Numbered from the stretch's first letter, positions 23,388-30,889 are shown. The stretch: 44,816 bases of DNA from Rhodovulum tesquicola (GCF_024128855.1 NZ_JAMYDV010000022.1:1-44816), one strand, 5' to 3'. Program-made: numbers and translations. Notes: a model not told the origin generated them from the sequence alone.

Positions 23388-23708
23388 TCAACTGATGGCT
23401 AGGTCGCTCGCGGACTTCCCTGCCTCCAACGCCTCCACGAACCACTGCGGTTTGCGCCCCCGGCCGGACCAGGTGAGTGCCGGGTTCTCAGGGTGCCGGT
23501 ATTTCGCCGCTGCCGGAGCACGGGTGATTTTCGTCTCGGTGCCGACAAGTTCGGCCAGGGAGTAGCCCAGATCCCGGGCGAGAGCTTCCACCTTGGCGCG
23601 GGCTTCCGCCTTCTGCCGGTCCTCGAATGTGGAGATCGCCTTGGCGACGTCCCCCTGCATTTTCTTCAGTTCGCTGAGCGACAGTGCCTCGAGATCGTAA
23701 TCAGCCAT
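23388..23708 (-). CDS. H-NS-family nucleoid-associated protein
   Basis: A 106-aa H-NS-like protein. The N-terminal helical region for self-association is LEALSLSELKKMQGDVAKAI followed by a charged coiled coil. The C-terminal DNA-binding domain has KYRHPENPALTWSGRGRKPQ, the hallmark of the family with its GRGRKP hook, then WFVEAL. Plasmid-borne H-NS copies silence AT-rich foreign genes and reduce the burden of the plasmid on host regulation. The start at 23708 is taken because the protein matches the family from its first residues. A GCGGCA/TGCCGC hairpin lies upstream of it at 23753-23767. Confidence 0.9.
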   Translation of the reverse strand: MADYDLEALSLSELKKMQGDVAKAISTFEDRQKAEARAKVEALARDLGYSLAELVGTETKITRAPAAAKYRHPENPALTWSGRGRKPQWFVEALEAGKSASDLAIS

Positions 23709-24086
23709 AGATGCGCTCCGTGTCCTGAATGTCCCGTTATTGATAGTCTGTCGCGGCAGAGTGCCGCAATTCCCGGAAGGCAAGGGCAGGGGTGGCGGAG
23801 GCTTGTGATAGCTGTTTTCGCCGCCATGCAGGTGCTGGACTGGGGTCAGACTGTCCCGATCGGCAGGGTACAAGTTCTGCCATGGGCTCCCGCGCATCTC
23901 TGTCTCCTGGGCCATCCCGTCGACTGACAATCCCCTAATCCCGTTCGGTCTCTCGCGCGCAACCCCGCGTCAGTCCGGGCCGTGTTGGCCGCCTCCGGCG
24001 TCCTGCCCGCACCAACCCGGTCCTCTGGGGGTTTCCGGCGTCCGTGCCGTCCGCCGTGCACGCGTCAACCGACGGGCTTTTTCCGG
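23709..24086. other. Intergenic region between hns and ssb
   Basis: About 380 nt without a credible gene. It should hold the divergent promoters of the H-NS and SSB genes. GCGGCA (23753-23758) and TGCCGC (23762-23767) form a perfect hairpin or operator upstream of hns. The rest, though open in some frames, has no coding features I recognise. Confidence 0.45.
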
Positions 24087-24114
24087 GTCTTGTCGACGGG
24101 ACGGTCCCGAAGAC
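24087..24114 (+). promoter_or_regulatory. Leader hairpin of ssb
   Basis: GTCTT (24087-24091) pairs with AAGAC (24110-24114), and CGGGA (24097-24101) with TCCCG (24105-24109), leaving a 5-nt bulge on the left arm. AGGAG (24123-24127) and the ATG follow. The two-part layout resembles the other leaders of this module, but the loop is CGG rather than GAGAG. Confidence 0.4.
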
Positions 24115-24136
24115 AGGACACACAGGAGCTTGACCC

Positions 24137-24541
24137 ATGCAGAACATCGTCATCCTCGCCGGCAACATTGGCCAGAAACCCGAAGTCCGCACCACCCAGG
24201 GGGCTACCCGCATCACCAACTTCAGCCTCGCCACCTCGCGCCCCCGCCTTTCGGAAGGTCGCGTCCTGCGCGACGAGAACGGCTACCGGATCATGGACAC
24301 GGAATGGCACCGCATCACCTGCTTCAACGGTCTCGGCAAGACGGTCGCGGAGCATTGCGAAAAGGGCATGAAGGTCCTCGTCCACGGCCGCATCCACTAC
24401 ACCAAGTGGATCGACAGCATGGGCAACGACCGCTACGGCTGCGAGATCATCGCCGAGAAGGTCGACTTCCTGAGCCGCCCGAAATCGGCCGAGAACGAAA
24501 ACCCCGAGCTGGTCGACCGCGACGACGAGATCCCGTTCTGA
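24137..24541 (+). CDS. ssb: Single-stranded DNA-binding protein
   Basis: A 134-aa SSB. The OB-fold starts MQNIVILAGNIGQKPEVRTT, with RITNFSLATSRP, TEWHRITCFNGLGKTVAEHC and KVLVHGRIHYTKWID as the conserved strands. The acidic tail DDEIPF, which recruits replication and repair partners, is intact. It lacks the long flexible linker of chromosomal SSBs. Plasmid SSBs coat the incoming single strand during conjugation and can dampen the SOS response. AGGAG lies 9 nt upstream of the ATG, and a perfect hairpin follows the gene. Confidence 0.96.
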   Translation: MQNIVILAGNIGQKPEVRTTQGATRITNFSLATSRPRLSEGRVLRDENGYRIMDTEWHRITCFNGLGKTVAEHCEKGMKVLVHGRIHYTKWIDSMGNDRYGCEIIAEKVDFLSRPKSAENENPELVDRDDEIPF

Positions 24542-24563
24542 GGAACGGGGCCTCCCCCTCGGG

Positions 24564-24585
24564 CCCGGCGGGGTAACCCGCCGGG
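24564..24585 (+). terminator. Hairpin after ssb
   Basis: CCCGGCGGG, loop GTAA, CCCGCCGGG: a perfect 9-bp stem 22 nt after the stop, followed by only two Ts. Probable transcript end. Confidence 0.55.
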
Positions 24586-24684
24586 TTCGGCGCGTGCTGA
24601 CGGCAAGCCGCGCAGCGCGGCACCGGCATAGTTTGAAAAACATCGCTAATCTGTGCCAACTTCCTCGCAAAGGAGATCGCGACG

Positions 24685-24939
24685 ATGGCCACGATGAACG
24701 TCTCTTTGCCCGGTCCCATGAAGGCTTGGGTCGAGGCTCAGACTCAGGACGGGCGCTACAGCAATGCCAGCGATTATGTGCGCGACCAGATCCGCTGCGA
24801 TCAGGACCGCCAGCAGGCCATTTCCGAGTTGCAGCGGCTTGTCGATGAAGGTCTCGCAAGCGGTCCGGGTGCGCGTCTGGATGTGGAGGCATTTCTTGCC
24901 CGCAAGCGGGAGCAGAATACCAGAGCCGAAGATCGTTGA
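24685..24939 (+). CDS. parD: ParD-family antitoxin without its toxin
   Basis: An 84-aa ribbon-helix-helix antitoxin: MATMNVSLPGPMKAWVEAQT is the DNA-binding strand and first helix, GRYSNASDYVRDQIRCDQDR the second helix region, and the C-terminal half (LEAFL-type segment, RKREQNT) would bind ParE. AAGGAG lies 10 nt upstream. Only the first 14 codons of a parE gene follow, so the antitoxin is an orphan. Its first 35 bases of coding sequence and 24 bases of leader recur almost unchanged at 41436-41495. Confidence 0.85.
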   Translation: MATMNVSLPGPMKAWVEAQTQDGRYSNASDYVRDQIRCDQDRQQAISELQRLVDEGLASGPGARLDVEAFLARKREQNTRAEDR

Positions 24940-24958
24940 ATACCATCTCTCACCCGCG
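24917..24958 (+). pseudogene. parE: N-terminal remnant of a ParE toxin
   Basis: A frame overlapping the end of parD reads IPEPKIVEYHLSPA, the characteristic start of ParE toxins, and then runs into unrelated sequence. The first codon is ATA where a start would be expected. About 85 toxin codons are missing, so the toxin was deleted when the downstream gene block joined here. Confidence 0.6.
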
Positions 24959-24985
24959 GGGGCCGATCATCGAGAGGACTTGCGC

Positions 24986-25381
24986 ATGAAGGTCGAGGAC
25001 GAAGAGCGCATCGCGGCCAATCTCTCGAAGATCATGGCGATGATCTGCATCCGCAACACGCGGCTGGAGGATTTGCATGCCGGCATGCAGCCGGTGACGC
25101 TGACTGGTGATTACTCGGACGTCAGGGTGATAGACGCGACGGGCCAGACCATTCCGTGGCGCGAGGTTTCGCATGTCGATGATGCGCAGATGGCGGACTT
25201 GATGCGGGAGATCGTCAACCGGCTGTTCACTTTCCACATGAGGCGGGACGACCCGAGCTTCCGGGACCATCTGGAGCGCTGGATGACCGCGTCGAATAAA
25301 TGGGACAACCCGGTGCTCGATACGGCCTTTCTCGACGCAGTGGCCGAGCCGGGAGCCGCCCCGAAAACCCGAGGCGCCTGA
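24986..25381 (+). CDS. Conserved-looking hypothetical protein, 131 aa
   Basis: The start ATG at 24986 has GAGAGGA about 8 nt upstream, and MKVEDEERIAANLSKIMAMI looks like a natural N-terminus; the open frame upstream belongs to the parE scrap. The protein is mostly helical and acidic with RNTRLEDLHAGMQP, DYSDVRVIDATGQTIPW and LMREIVNRLFTFHMRRDDPS. No signal or membrane segment is present. I have an impression that relatives occur in similar alphaproteobacterial plasmid modules, but I cannot name a domain. Confidence 0.7.
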   Translation: MKVEDEERIAANLSKIMAMICIRNTRLEDLHAGMQPVTLTGDYSDVRVIDATGQTIPWREVSHVDDAQMADLMREIVNRLFTFHMRRDDPSFRDHLERWMTASNKWDNPVLDTAFLDAVAEPGAAPKTRGA

Positions 25382-25479
25382 CGGCTTGACGGTGCCCAAG
25401 TCCCAGCCGGAGGCCCGGCCTGCGATGACGGCCTGCGCATCAGCGTGCCGAGAGTCAGAGGGGGGCTGGTCGCTTTCGT

Positions 25480-25519
25480 GACGGGTTGAGGGCTGGGAGA
25501 GTGGCTCCCGGCGCCTGTC
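25480..25519 (+). promoter_or_regulatory. Two-part leader hairpin of the DUF932 gene
   Basis: Outer stem GACGGG (25480-25485) with CCTGTC (25514-25519, one G-U pair). Inner stem GGGAG (25495-25499) with CTCCC (25505-25509). Loop AGTGG. The bulge is 9 nt on the left and 4 nt (GGCG) on the right, the same as before the large parB-like gene, and GGGAGA follows before the ATG. Differences between the two copies keep the pairs. Confidence 0.62.
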
Positions 25520-25533
25520 ACGGGAGATAACCG

Positions 25534-26733
25534 ATGGGCGTTGTTGACATTTTGGATCCGGATCAGCCGGTGCGGACTGGCGGCTGGAAAGTGGATGTGA
25601 GCCGGGGTGAGCGGAACGGGCGGGTGTCGTCGGAATGGTTCAACCGGCCCGATGACGAGCGGTATCTTTCGCTCGATGATCTCTGGGCCAACGTGAAGGC
25701 TCGGTCCGAGCGCAGCCGCAGCCGTGTGGTGCAGACGGCCGACATCCGCGTCGAGGCGACGCGCGAGAGCGCCGAACGACTGCACCTTGTCCTGCCGAAG
25801 GCGCCGGAGCCGGTCGCGCCCACGCACTGGGCCTTCGGCCAGCTTGCCAGCATCGTCGGCGCCCCGGCCTCGTACCTGCGGCAGTTGCCCGCGCCGCTGG
25901 CGGGGATCAACCTGCAATACGGTCTGACCAACCACCGCGCAGAGCAAGTGAAGACTTTCGAAACCGAAGATGGCCGCACCGAACTGCGCGCAGTGACCGG
26001 CCCCGACTACGGCCGTATCCACGACCACGAACTGGTCGAGGCGGTGCAGCGCATCGCGGGCAATGGCACCGGCGACACGCGCTGGAAGGTGCCGGGCGTG
26101 CTCGACTGGTCGACCGGCGTCTACAACCCCGATGTCGAGATCAGCCGCGACACGACCACGCTCTATGCGTCGGACCGGGATGTCTTCCTGTTCCTGGTCG
26201 ACGATCAAAACCCGATCGAGGCGGGCCGCCTGCCTGACGGTTCCCCCGATCTCTACTTCCGGGGCTTCTACTGCTGGAACTCCGAGGTGGGGGCCAAGAC
26301 CCTCGGCATGGCGAGCTTCTACCTGCGGGCGGTGTGCCAGAACCGTAACCTATGGGGCGTCGAGGATTTTCAGGAGATCAAGATCCGCCACTCGAAATAC
26401 GCCGCCTCCCGCTTCGCCCATGAGGCCGCCCCGGCGCTGACACGGTTCGCCAATTCCTCGCCGCAGGGCTTCGTGAACGGCATCAAGGCGGCGCGGCAAC
26501 AGATCGTCGCGCGGACGGACGAGGACCGGGATGACTTTCTGCGTAAACGTGGCTTCTCGAAGGCCGAATCCGGCAAGATCATCGAGAAGGTGCTGATGGA
26601 AGAGGGCCGCCCGCCCGAAAGCATCTTCGATTTCGTGCAGGGCATCACGCGGCTTGCGCGCGACAAGACCCAGCAGGATGCCCGCCTCGACATGGAAGGG
26701 CGCGCCAAGAAGCTCCTCGACCGGGTCGGCTGA
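25534..26733 (+). CDS. DUF932 domain protein
   Basis: A 399-aa protein of the DUF932 (phage/plasmid-like, YfjQ-related) family. Conserved parts include WAFGQLASIVGAPASYLRQL, RAVTGPDYGRIHDHELVEAV, GVYNPDVEISRDTTTLYASD, YFRGFYCWNSEVGAKTLGMA and RAVCQNRNLWGVEDFQEIKI. The biochemical role of DUF932 is not established. The gene is usually found on mobile elements next to ssb, radC and ardC, which fits here and suggests DNA processing or defence evasion. A two-part hairpin leader and GGGAGA precede the start. The frame is intact. Confidence 0.9.
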   Translation: MGVVDILDPDQPVRTGGWKVDVSRGERNGRVSSEWFNRPDDERYLSLDDLWANVKARSERSRSRVVQTADIRVEATRESAERLHLVLPKAPEPVAPTHWAFGQLASIVGAPASYLRQLPAPLAGINLQYGLTNHRAEQVKTFETEDGRTELRAVTGPDYGRIHDHELVEAVQRIAGNGTGDTRWKVPGVLDWSTGVYNPDVEISRDTTTLYASDRDVFLFLVDDQNPIEAGRLPDGSPDLYFRGFYCWNSEVGAKTLGMASFYLRAVCQNRNLWGVEDFQEIKIRHSKYAASRFAHEAAPALTRFANSSPQGFVNGIKAARQQIVARTDEDRDDFLRKRGFSKAESGKIIEKVLMEEGRPPESIFDFVQGITRLARDKTQQDARLDMEGRAKKLLDRVG

Positions 26734-26803
26734 CGCGGACCCCGCCACAGCGACCGCCCGCATGCGCGGCGGTCGCGCTTTCCCCTTCCAAATGCATGCC
26801 GCT

Positions 26804-26830
26804 GGCCCCGCCCCGAGAGGGCAGGGGGCC
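26804..26830 (+). promoter_or_regulatory. Leader hairpin of radC
   Basis: Outer stem GGCCCC (26804-26809) with GGGGCC (26825-26830). Inner stem GCCC (26810-26813) with GGGC (26819-26822). Loop CGAGA. An A-G bulge separates the stems on the 3' side. It ends 28 nt before the chosen radC start. Stem sequences differ from the other leaders, but the purine loop is shared. Confidence 0.5.
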
Positions 26831-26858
26831 TTGGTGTGTGCAAGTCAGCGAGACCCCT

Positions 26859-27299
26859 ATGACCCCCCAGGAAGAAACCGTCATCCTTGAGGCCCGTGAC
26901 ATCCTCGGCCGATACCTCAGCCAGAACGCGGTCATCGGCAGCTGGCAGGCGCTGATGGACTATTGCGCACTGACCGTCCGCGGGCCCATCGAGCGCTTCC
27001 ACGTCCTCTACCTCGACCGCAAGAACAGTGTCATTTCCGATGAGCTTCTCTCGACCGGCACGGTTGACCATGTCCCGGTCTATCCGCGCGAGGCGATCAA
27101 GCGGGCGCTGATGCTGAACGCCAGCGCCCTGATCCTGATCCACAACCACCCCTCGGGCGATCCGACGCCGTCGGAGGCCGATCTCAGCATGACCAGGCAG
27201 ATTCGGAAGGGCTGCAAGTATCTCGGTCTGACGCTGCATGACCACATCATCGTCGGTGCGGGGACGGAGCTGAGCCTGCGGGTCCTGGGCAAGTTCTGA
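26859..27299 (+). CDS. radC: RadC/JAB-domain protein
   Basis: A 146-aa JAB/MPN-domain protein of the RadC family, without the N-terminal HhH region of chromosomal RadC. The metal-binding signature is complete: LILIHNHPSGDPTPSEADLS supplies HxH and the Asp, with upstream FHVLYLDRKNSVISDE and the glutamate-containing helix. Historical links to DNA repair are doubtful; mobile elements often carry this short form. The ATG at 26859 gives MTPQEETVILEARDIL; an earlier in-frame ATG at 26796 would place the leader hairpin inside the gene. The ribosome site is weak either way. Confidence 0.88.
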   Translation: MTPQEETVILEARDILGRYLSQNAVIGSWQALMDYCALTVRGPIERFHVLYLDRKNSVISDELLSTGTVDHVPVYPREAIKRALMLNASALILIHNHPSGDPTPSEADLSMTRQIRKGCKYLGLTLHDHIIVGAGTELSLRVLGKF

Positions 27300-27318
27300 G
27301 GGTTCATCAGACCTGCCT

Positions 27319-27348
27319 CCGTCGCCCCTTCGAGGAAGAGGGCGGCGG
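27319..27348 (+). terminator. Hairpin after radC
   Basis: CCGTCGCCC (27319-27327) pairs with GGGCGGCGG (27340-27348) with one mismatch, then TTTGG follows. It ends only 11 nt before the next leader hairpin, so it could separate two transcripts. Confidence 0.4.
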
Positions 27349-27358
27349 TTTGGTCTTT

Positions 27359-27395
27359 GACGGATGAGGCGGGCAGAGAGGCTTCCCGCGCCGTC
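27359..27395 (+). promoter_or_regulatory. Two-part leader hairpin of the 172-aa gene
   Basis: Outer stem GACGG (27359-27363) with CCGTC (27391-27395). Inner stem GCGGG-C-AG (27369-27376) with CT-T-CCCGC (27382-27389), one mismatch. Loop AGAGG, identical to the loop before the large parB-like gene. GGAGG starts at 27396, directly at the foot of the stem. Confidence 0.55.
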
Positions 27396-27407
27396 GGAGG
27401 TTTCCCC

Positions 27408-27926
27408 ATGTTCGACTTGTCCCTGCCTATCCACCCGACCACCGGCGTGCGGGGCGTCCCGCCGGGTTTTCCGTCTGGCGACACCGACCCCAGTCACCCT
27501 TTCGCCCTGACCCTGTCGCGCCGCGCACCGGCCGATCTGATGTCGGGCCGCGCCGCCCCGCTGGTCCTCGCCCGCTTCCCGACGCTCGCCGAAGCCATGC
27601 AGGGTGCGATCGACCACGCCGAGGGGATGGCCACGGATGCCGCGCCCCAGCTTCTGGCGATCTTCGACCGCGACGAGCGCCTCGTGCTGGCCGGGGCCGC
27701 CAGCGACGGGTCCGTCGCGTGGTGCTACCCAGTGACGAGCGCGGCCGAGGCGCGCTGCGTCGTGACCGAGGCGATTCAGCTGCGTGCGCAGGCGGGCCGC
27801 GCGGCCGACTGGGATGAGCCCGATCTGGCGCAGCGGCTGCGCCACCGTGCCGATCTTCTGGATGCGCGGCTGGTCGATCCGCTCTGGCGCGCCTTCGCCG
27901 CCCGGGCGCTCCAGGTCGCGGCGTGA
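27408..27926 (+). CDS. Hypothetical protein, 172 aa
   Basis: GGAGG stands 7 nt upstream of the ATG, and the leader hairpin touches it, so folding could affect translation. The protein starts MFDLSLPIHPTTGVRGVPPG, has an Ala-rich middle (LVLARFPTLAEAMQGAIDHA) and a predicted alpha/beta part (QLLAIFDRDERLVLAGAASD) and ends with Arg/Ala-rich helices. It has no known motif, signal or membrane segment. Proteins starting in this way are common next to DUF932/radC in this kind of module, as far as I recall, but no function is known. Confidence 0.72.
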   Translation: MFDLSLPIHPTTGVRGVPPGFPSGDTDPSHPFALTLSRRAPADLMSGRAAPLVLARFPTLAEAMQGAIDHAEGMATDAAPQLLAIFDRDERLVLAGAASDGSVAWCYPVTSAAEARCVVTEAIQLRAQAGRAADWDEPDLAQRLRHRADLLDARLVDPLWRAFAARALQVAA

Positions 27927-28026
27927 CGCCGGAGAGGCAGAGACGGGCAGGGGGGATTTGGAGCTTGCCCGGGGGAGAGAGATCGTCCGGACCGGCTCCG
28001 ATCCTTCCCTTTGCCGGAGACACCCG

Positions 28027-28518
28027 ATGACCCTGACTGAACCCACCCTCGCGCCGCCGATGGCACCCTCGACCGTCGACATGGCGCAGATCTTCGCGGC
28101 GCACGTCGAGCGCGCCGCCCGGATCGACGCCCTGCGCCCCGGCAACAAGGACCGCCTCTTCGACGGCCTCATGGCCGCCGGCATCACCCATGTCACCGTG
28201 ACCTTCGACGGTGCCGGGGACAGCGGCCAGATCGAAAGCATCGGTGCCTGGTCCGGCGAGACCGCCATCGACTTCCCCGCGGCCGAAATCGAATATGCGG
28301 CGCTGACTTGGGACGACCCCGAGGTCGAGATGCGGCAGCTCTCGCTGGAGGATGTCGTCGAGCAGCTCGCCTACGACTTCCTCTCCGACACCCATGGCGG
28401 CTGGGAAAACAACGACGGCGCTTACGGCGAGTTCTGCTTCGACGCCGCGGCCCGCTGCATCCACCTCGAGTTCAACGAGCGCTTCACCTCGTCCGAACTC
28501 TACACCCATGATTTCTGA
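28027..28518 (+). CDS. Conserved hypothetical protein, resembles DUF6878
   Basis: A 163-aa acidic protein. Recognisable parts are LFDGLMAAGITHVTVTFDGA, GDSGQIESIGAW, LEDVVEQLAYDFLSDTHGGW and ENNDGAYGEFCFDAAARCIH. The last two are what I associate with DUF6878, but the name is from memory. It is cytoplasmic by appearance. CCGGAG lies 9 nt upstream of the ATG at 28027. The next gene starts 11 bp after its stop, so the two form an operon. No activity is known. Confidence 0.72.
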   Translation: MTLTEPTLAPPMAPSTVDMAQIFAAHVERAARIDALRPGNKDRLFDGLMAAGITHVTVTFDGAGDSGQIESIGAWSGETAIDFPAAEIEYAALTWDDPEVEMRQLSLEDVVEQLAYDFLSDTHGGWENNDGAYGEFCFDAAARCIHLEFNERFTSSELYTHDF

Positions 28519-28528
28519 GGGGGCGGCG

Positions 28529-28906
28529 ATGGCACATCCCTATCACCACGCCCTGTCCTCGGTGAAGAAATGGGGCGGCACGGTCGACGATTTCATCGCG
28601 GTGCATGCCTGGTTCGATGCCAGCAAGGAGATCACGGCCGACTTCCGGCACCGCGCGCTCCGCCACCATGCCGAGGGCATCTTCATGGCCGAGACGATTT
28701 TCGGTCCGACGCTCACCCTCTCGACTGGGCGCATTATCCCGACCCGCTGGGTCGGCGAGCAGCATGTGAAGGAAGACCTCGGCTTCATCCCGAGCTTCGC
28801 CGACTGGGTGAAGGCCATCCGGCCCGAGCCCTGGATGGGCCGGTCCGAGCGGATCGAAGCGCTGGTCGATCCGCATCTCGCTTCACCCGTGGTCGAGGTC
28901 GCCTGA
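28529..28906 (+). CDS. Conserved hypothetical protein, resembles DUF6915
   Basis: A 125-aa protein starting MAHPYHHALSSVKKWGGTVD, with DFIAVHAWFDASKEITADFR, HRALRHHAEGIFMAETIFGP and IPTRWVGEQHVKEDLGFIPS. The His-rich helix RHHAEGIF and the conserved WVGEQHV segment fit the DUF6915 family as I remember it. It lies between the DUF6878-like gene and a 65-aa gene, with 10 and 1 bp gaps, so the three are co-translated. Phage and plasmid contexts are typical. Function unknown. Confidence 0.72.
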   Translation: MAHPYHHALSSVKKWGGTVDDFIAVHAWFDASKEITADFRHRALRHHAEGIFMAETIFGPTLTLSTGRIIPTRWVGEQHVKEDLGFIPSFADWVKAIRPEPWMGRSERIEALVDPHLASPVVEVA

Positions 28907-28907
28907 G

Positions 28908-29105
28908 ATGATTGACCCGGCCTATCAGCGCCTCGGCCTGCCAGCGGAGGTGTCGCCCTACGCCGTCCTGCGCGCGGCAGTCCGGGCGCTGCACCCCGAC
29001 ACGCGCGCCGTTCGCGGCTTTCGCACGGCGCGCAAGCGCTTCTACCGGCAGATGCTCTGCGCGCATGCCGCGCGACAGGCGGCGGGCGACGAGCCAAACG
29101 CCTGA
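28908..29105 (+). CDS. Small conserved-looking basic protein, 65 aa
   Basis: The ATG follows the previous stop by one base (TGAGATG). The product MIDPAYQRLGLPAEVSPYAV, LRAAVRALHPDTRAVRGFRT, ARKRFYRQMLCAHAARQ is helical and strongly basic in the second half. The pattern YQRLGLP...AAVRALHPDTR resembles part of a J-domain (without a certain HPD context beyond HPDT), but it is too short for a full one. Probably a real operon member; function unknown. Confidence 0.6.
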   Translation: MIDPAYQRLGLPAEVSPYAVLRAAVRALHPDTRAVRGFRTARKRFYRQMLCAHAARQAAGDEPNA

Positions 29106-29139
29106 TCTCCGCCAGCCACCCTTTCATCCCAACCCAGCG

Positions 29140-29157
29140 CCCGGCCGCTCGGCCGGG
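29140..29157 (+). terminator. Hairpin before the 29181 gene
   Basis: CCCGGCC, loop GCTC, GGCCGGG, followed by TCTTCCCC. It could end the upstream three-gene transcript or act as leader of the next gene, whose AGGAGG is 14 nt downstream. Confidence 0.4.
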
Positions 29158-29180
29158 TCTTCCCCATCCAGGAGGTCCCC

Positions 29181-29601
29181 ATGGCGGATTACTTCACCCA
29201 TTTCTCGTGCCTGCTCGATGTCGGCACCCCCGACAAGGCTGCCCGCGCGCTCGCGCTGTTCCAGAGCTTGCGCGAAGCCGATCAGGACGCCGAAGACCCG
29301 GAGGTCGCGGGCTTCAACCTCGTGCGTCAGGACGTGCCCGAGGGCAGCAGCCTCTGGATCCATGACGACGAGCACGGCGATGTCGAAGCTGTCATCCGCT
29401 TCGTGCTGCGCCTGGCAGAAGAACTCGACCTTACCGGTCTCTGGGGGGTTTCAGTATGCGCTGACCTGTTCGCGGCCTCGCCTCGACGCCTTCGGCGGTG
29501 GCGCGCATGCCATCGATCTCGGTGCCCGCAAATCCATCGGCTGGACCAGCAGCCAGGAATGGCTCGCCGCCGCGCTGAACGGGGAGGACACCGATGCCTG
29601 A
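29181..29601 (+). pseudogene. Hypothetical gene frameshifted in a G6 run
   Basis: AGGAGG precedes the ATG. The frame starts MADYFTHFSCLLDVGTPDKA and continues to LRLAEELDLTGLWG. At the six Gs at 29443-29448 coding character moves to the +1 frame, which reads FQYALTCSRPRLDAFGGGAH, AIDLGARKSIGWTSSQEWL and ends at 29601. With five Gs the whole would be one 140-aa protein (LTGLWGFQYALTCS). A one-base insertion in the homopolymer, slippage or a sequencing error explains it equally well. The next gene overlaps the restored frame's stop by 8 bp, which supports the restored frame. Family unknown. Confidence 0.7.
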
Positions 29602-30238
29602 GGTGATCTGCACCACCGTCTACCAGTTCCCCGAACTCTCGGAGGCGGCCAAGGAAAAGGCGCGCAGCTGGTATCGCGAGCTCGGGCCCCGTGACGATTG
29701 GTGGGACGCGGTCTACGAGGATTTCGAGCGGGTCTGCGAGATCCTCGGTATCCGCCTGAAAACCACACCCGTCCGCCTGATGGGCGGCGGGACGCGGGCC
29801 AGATCCTGCATCTGGTTCTCCGGGTTCTGGAGCCAGGGCGACGGGGCCTGCTTCGAGGGCTACTGGTCCCACGCCAAGGGCGCGGCCGCGCGCATCCGGG
29901 ACTACGCCCCGACGGATGCGACGCTGCATGGCATCGCGGACCGGCTGCTGGCCATCCAGCGCCGGAACTTCTACCAGCTCGCTGCCGAGGTCAGCCACCG
30001 CGGGCGCTACTACCACGAATACACCATGTCGATCGACGTCACGCGCGACAGCCCGACCTGGCAGCCGCCGACCGAGGATGCGGAGGAGATCGTGACCGAG
30101 GCGCTGCGTGATCTGGCCCGCTGGCTATACCGCCAGCTTGAGGCCGAATACGACCACCTCACCTCGGATGAGGCCATCGAGGAAGGGATCATCGTCAACG
30201 AGTATTCGTTCACGGAAGCCGGGCGGCGGTTCGGGTGA
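29594..30238 (+). CDS. Protein annotated in relatives as antitoxin of a TA stability system
   Basis: A 214-aa protein starting MPEVICTTVYQFPELSEAAK, with KARSWYRELGPRDDWWDAVY, EDFERVCEILGIRLKT, RSCIWFSGFWSQGDGACFEG and EALRDLARWLYRQLEAEYDH. Similar proteins in alphaproteobacteria carry the label antitoxin of toxin-antitoxin stability system, but I see no DNA-binding motif and no toxin partner, so that label may be wrong. Trp, Tyr and acidic residues are abundant. It is intact and ends 18 bp before the AbiE promoter region. Confidence 0.72.
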   Translation: MPEVICTTVYQFPELSEAAKEKARSWYRELGPRDDWWDAVYEDFERVCEILGIRLKTTPVRLMGGGTRARSCIWFSGFWSQGDGACFEGYWSHAKGAAARIRDYAPTDATLHGIADRLLAIQRRNFYQLAAEVSHRGRYYHEYTMSIDVTRDSPTWQPPTEDAEEIVTEALRDLARWLYRQLEAEYDHLTSDEAIEEGIIVNEYSFTEAGRRFG

Positions 30239-30256
30239 GAGCGCACGGTTGAAAAC

Positions 30257-30284
30257 TGTCAGAAATCTGCGTATATTTCTGACA
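30257..30284. promoter_or_regulatory. Inverted-repeat operator of the AbiE-type pair
   Basis: TGTCAGAAAT (30257-30266) and ATTTCTGACA (30275-30284) are exact inverted copies separated by 8 bp, ending 11 bp before the AbiEi start. AbiEi antitoxins repress their own operon through inverted repeats, so this is the expected site. Confidence 0.65.
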
Positions 30285-30295
30285 AAGGAGCGATC

Positions 30296-30889
30296 ATGGA
30301 GCGCATGGCCGAGAGCATTATGAATGTCGCTACGGCGTTGCCGGAGGGGGTGCCCTTGGCAGCGAAGGGGCTCCTGCACCTCGGCTCGCGCGCGGCGGTC
30401 GATCAGACGCTGTCGCGTCTGGCCGCGCGCGGCGAGCTGATCCGTGCAGGACGCGGCATCTACATGCGCCCAGTCCAGACACGCTTTGGTCCGCGCAGTC
30501 CGTCCGCTGAACAGGCGATTGAAGCGCTCGCTGTGCAGCGGGGCGAGACGATCGTGCCGAGCGGCGCTGCCGCGGCAAACGCTCTGGGCCTGACCACGCA
30601 GGTGCCGGTCAAGTCGGTTTACCTCACCTCGGGGCGAAGCCGTGTGCTGAACCTTGGCCGGCAAGCAGTCGAACTGCGTCATGCGCCGCGCTGGCAGTTG
30701 GCCCTTGGGAGCAAGACCTCGGGCCAGGCCGTCCGTGCGCTGGCCTGGCTCGGGCCGGATGAGGCCCCCAAGGCTCTCCCCTTTCTGCGATCCAAGCTCA
30801 CGGACACGGCAAAGACCGAACTCGTGTCCGCCGCGCCGCAGTTCCCGACTTGGCTGGCACGATTGGTTGGAGAGATGGTTCATGGCTGA
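30296..30889 (+). CDS. abiEi: AbiEi-type antitoxin (DUF6088-like) of a type IV TA system
   Basis: A 197-aa protein with an N-terminal winged helix (LPLAAKGLLHLGSRAAVDQT-like segment, LSRLAARGELIRAGRGIYMR) and the AbiEi body (EQAIEALAVQRGETIVPSGA, AAANALGLTTQVPVKSVYLT, SGRSRVLNLGRQAVELRH). AbiEi represses the operon and counters the AbiEii toxin without binding it. GGAG lies 6 nt upstream of the ATG at 30296. It overlaps abiEii by 8 bp and has a perfect inverted repeat just upstream. Confidence 0.85.
   Translation: MERMAESIMNVATALPEGVPLAAKGLLHLGSRAAVDQTLSRLAARGELIRAGRGIYMRPVQTRFGPRSPSAEQAIEALAVQRGETIVPSGAAAANALGLTTQVPVKSVYLTSGRSRVLNLGRQAVELRHAPRWQLALGSKTSGQAVRALAWLGPDEAPKALPFLRSKLTDTAKTELVSAAPQFPTWLARLVGEMVHG

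Noticed and set aside
24764..24985. Fusion of the parE scrap with the 131-aa gene as one protein
   Set aside because: The frame is open by chance through parD; the ParE piece ends abruptly and the ATG at 24986 has its own ribosome site.
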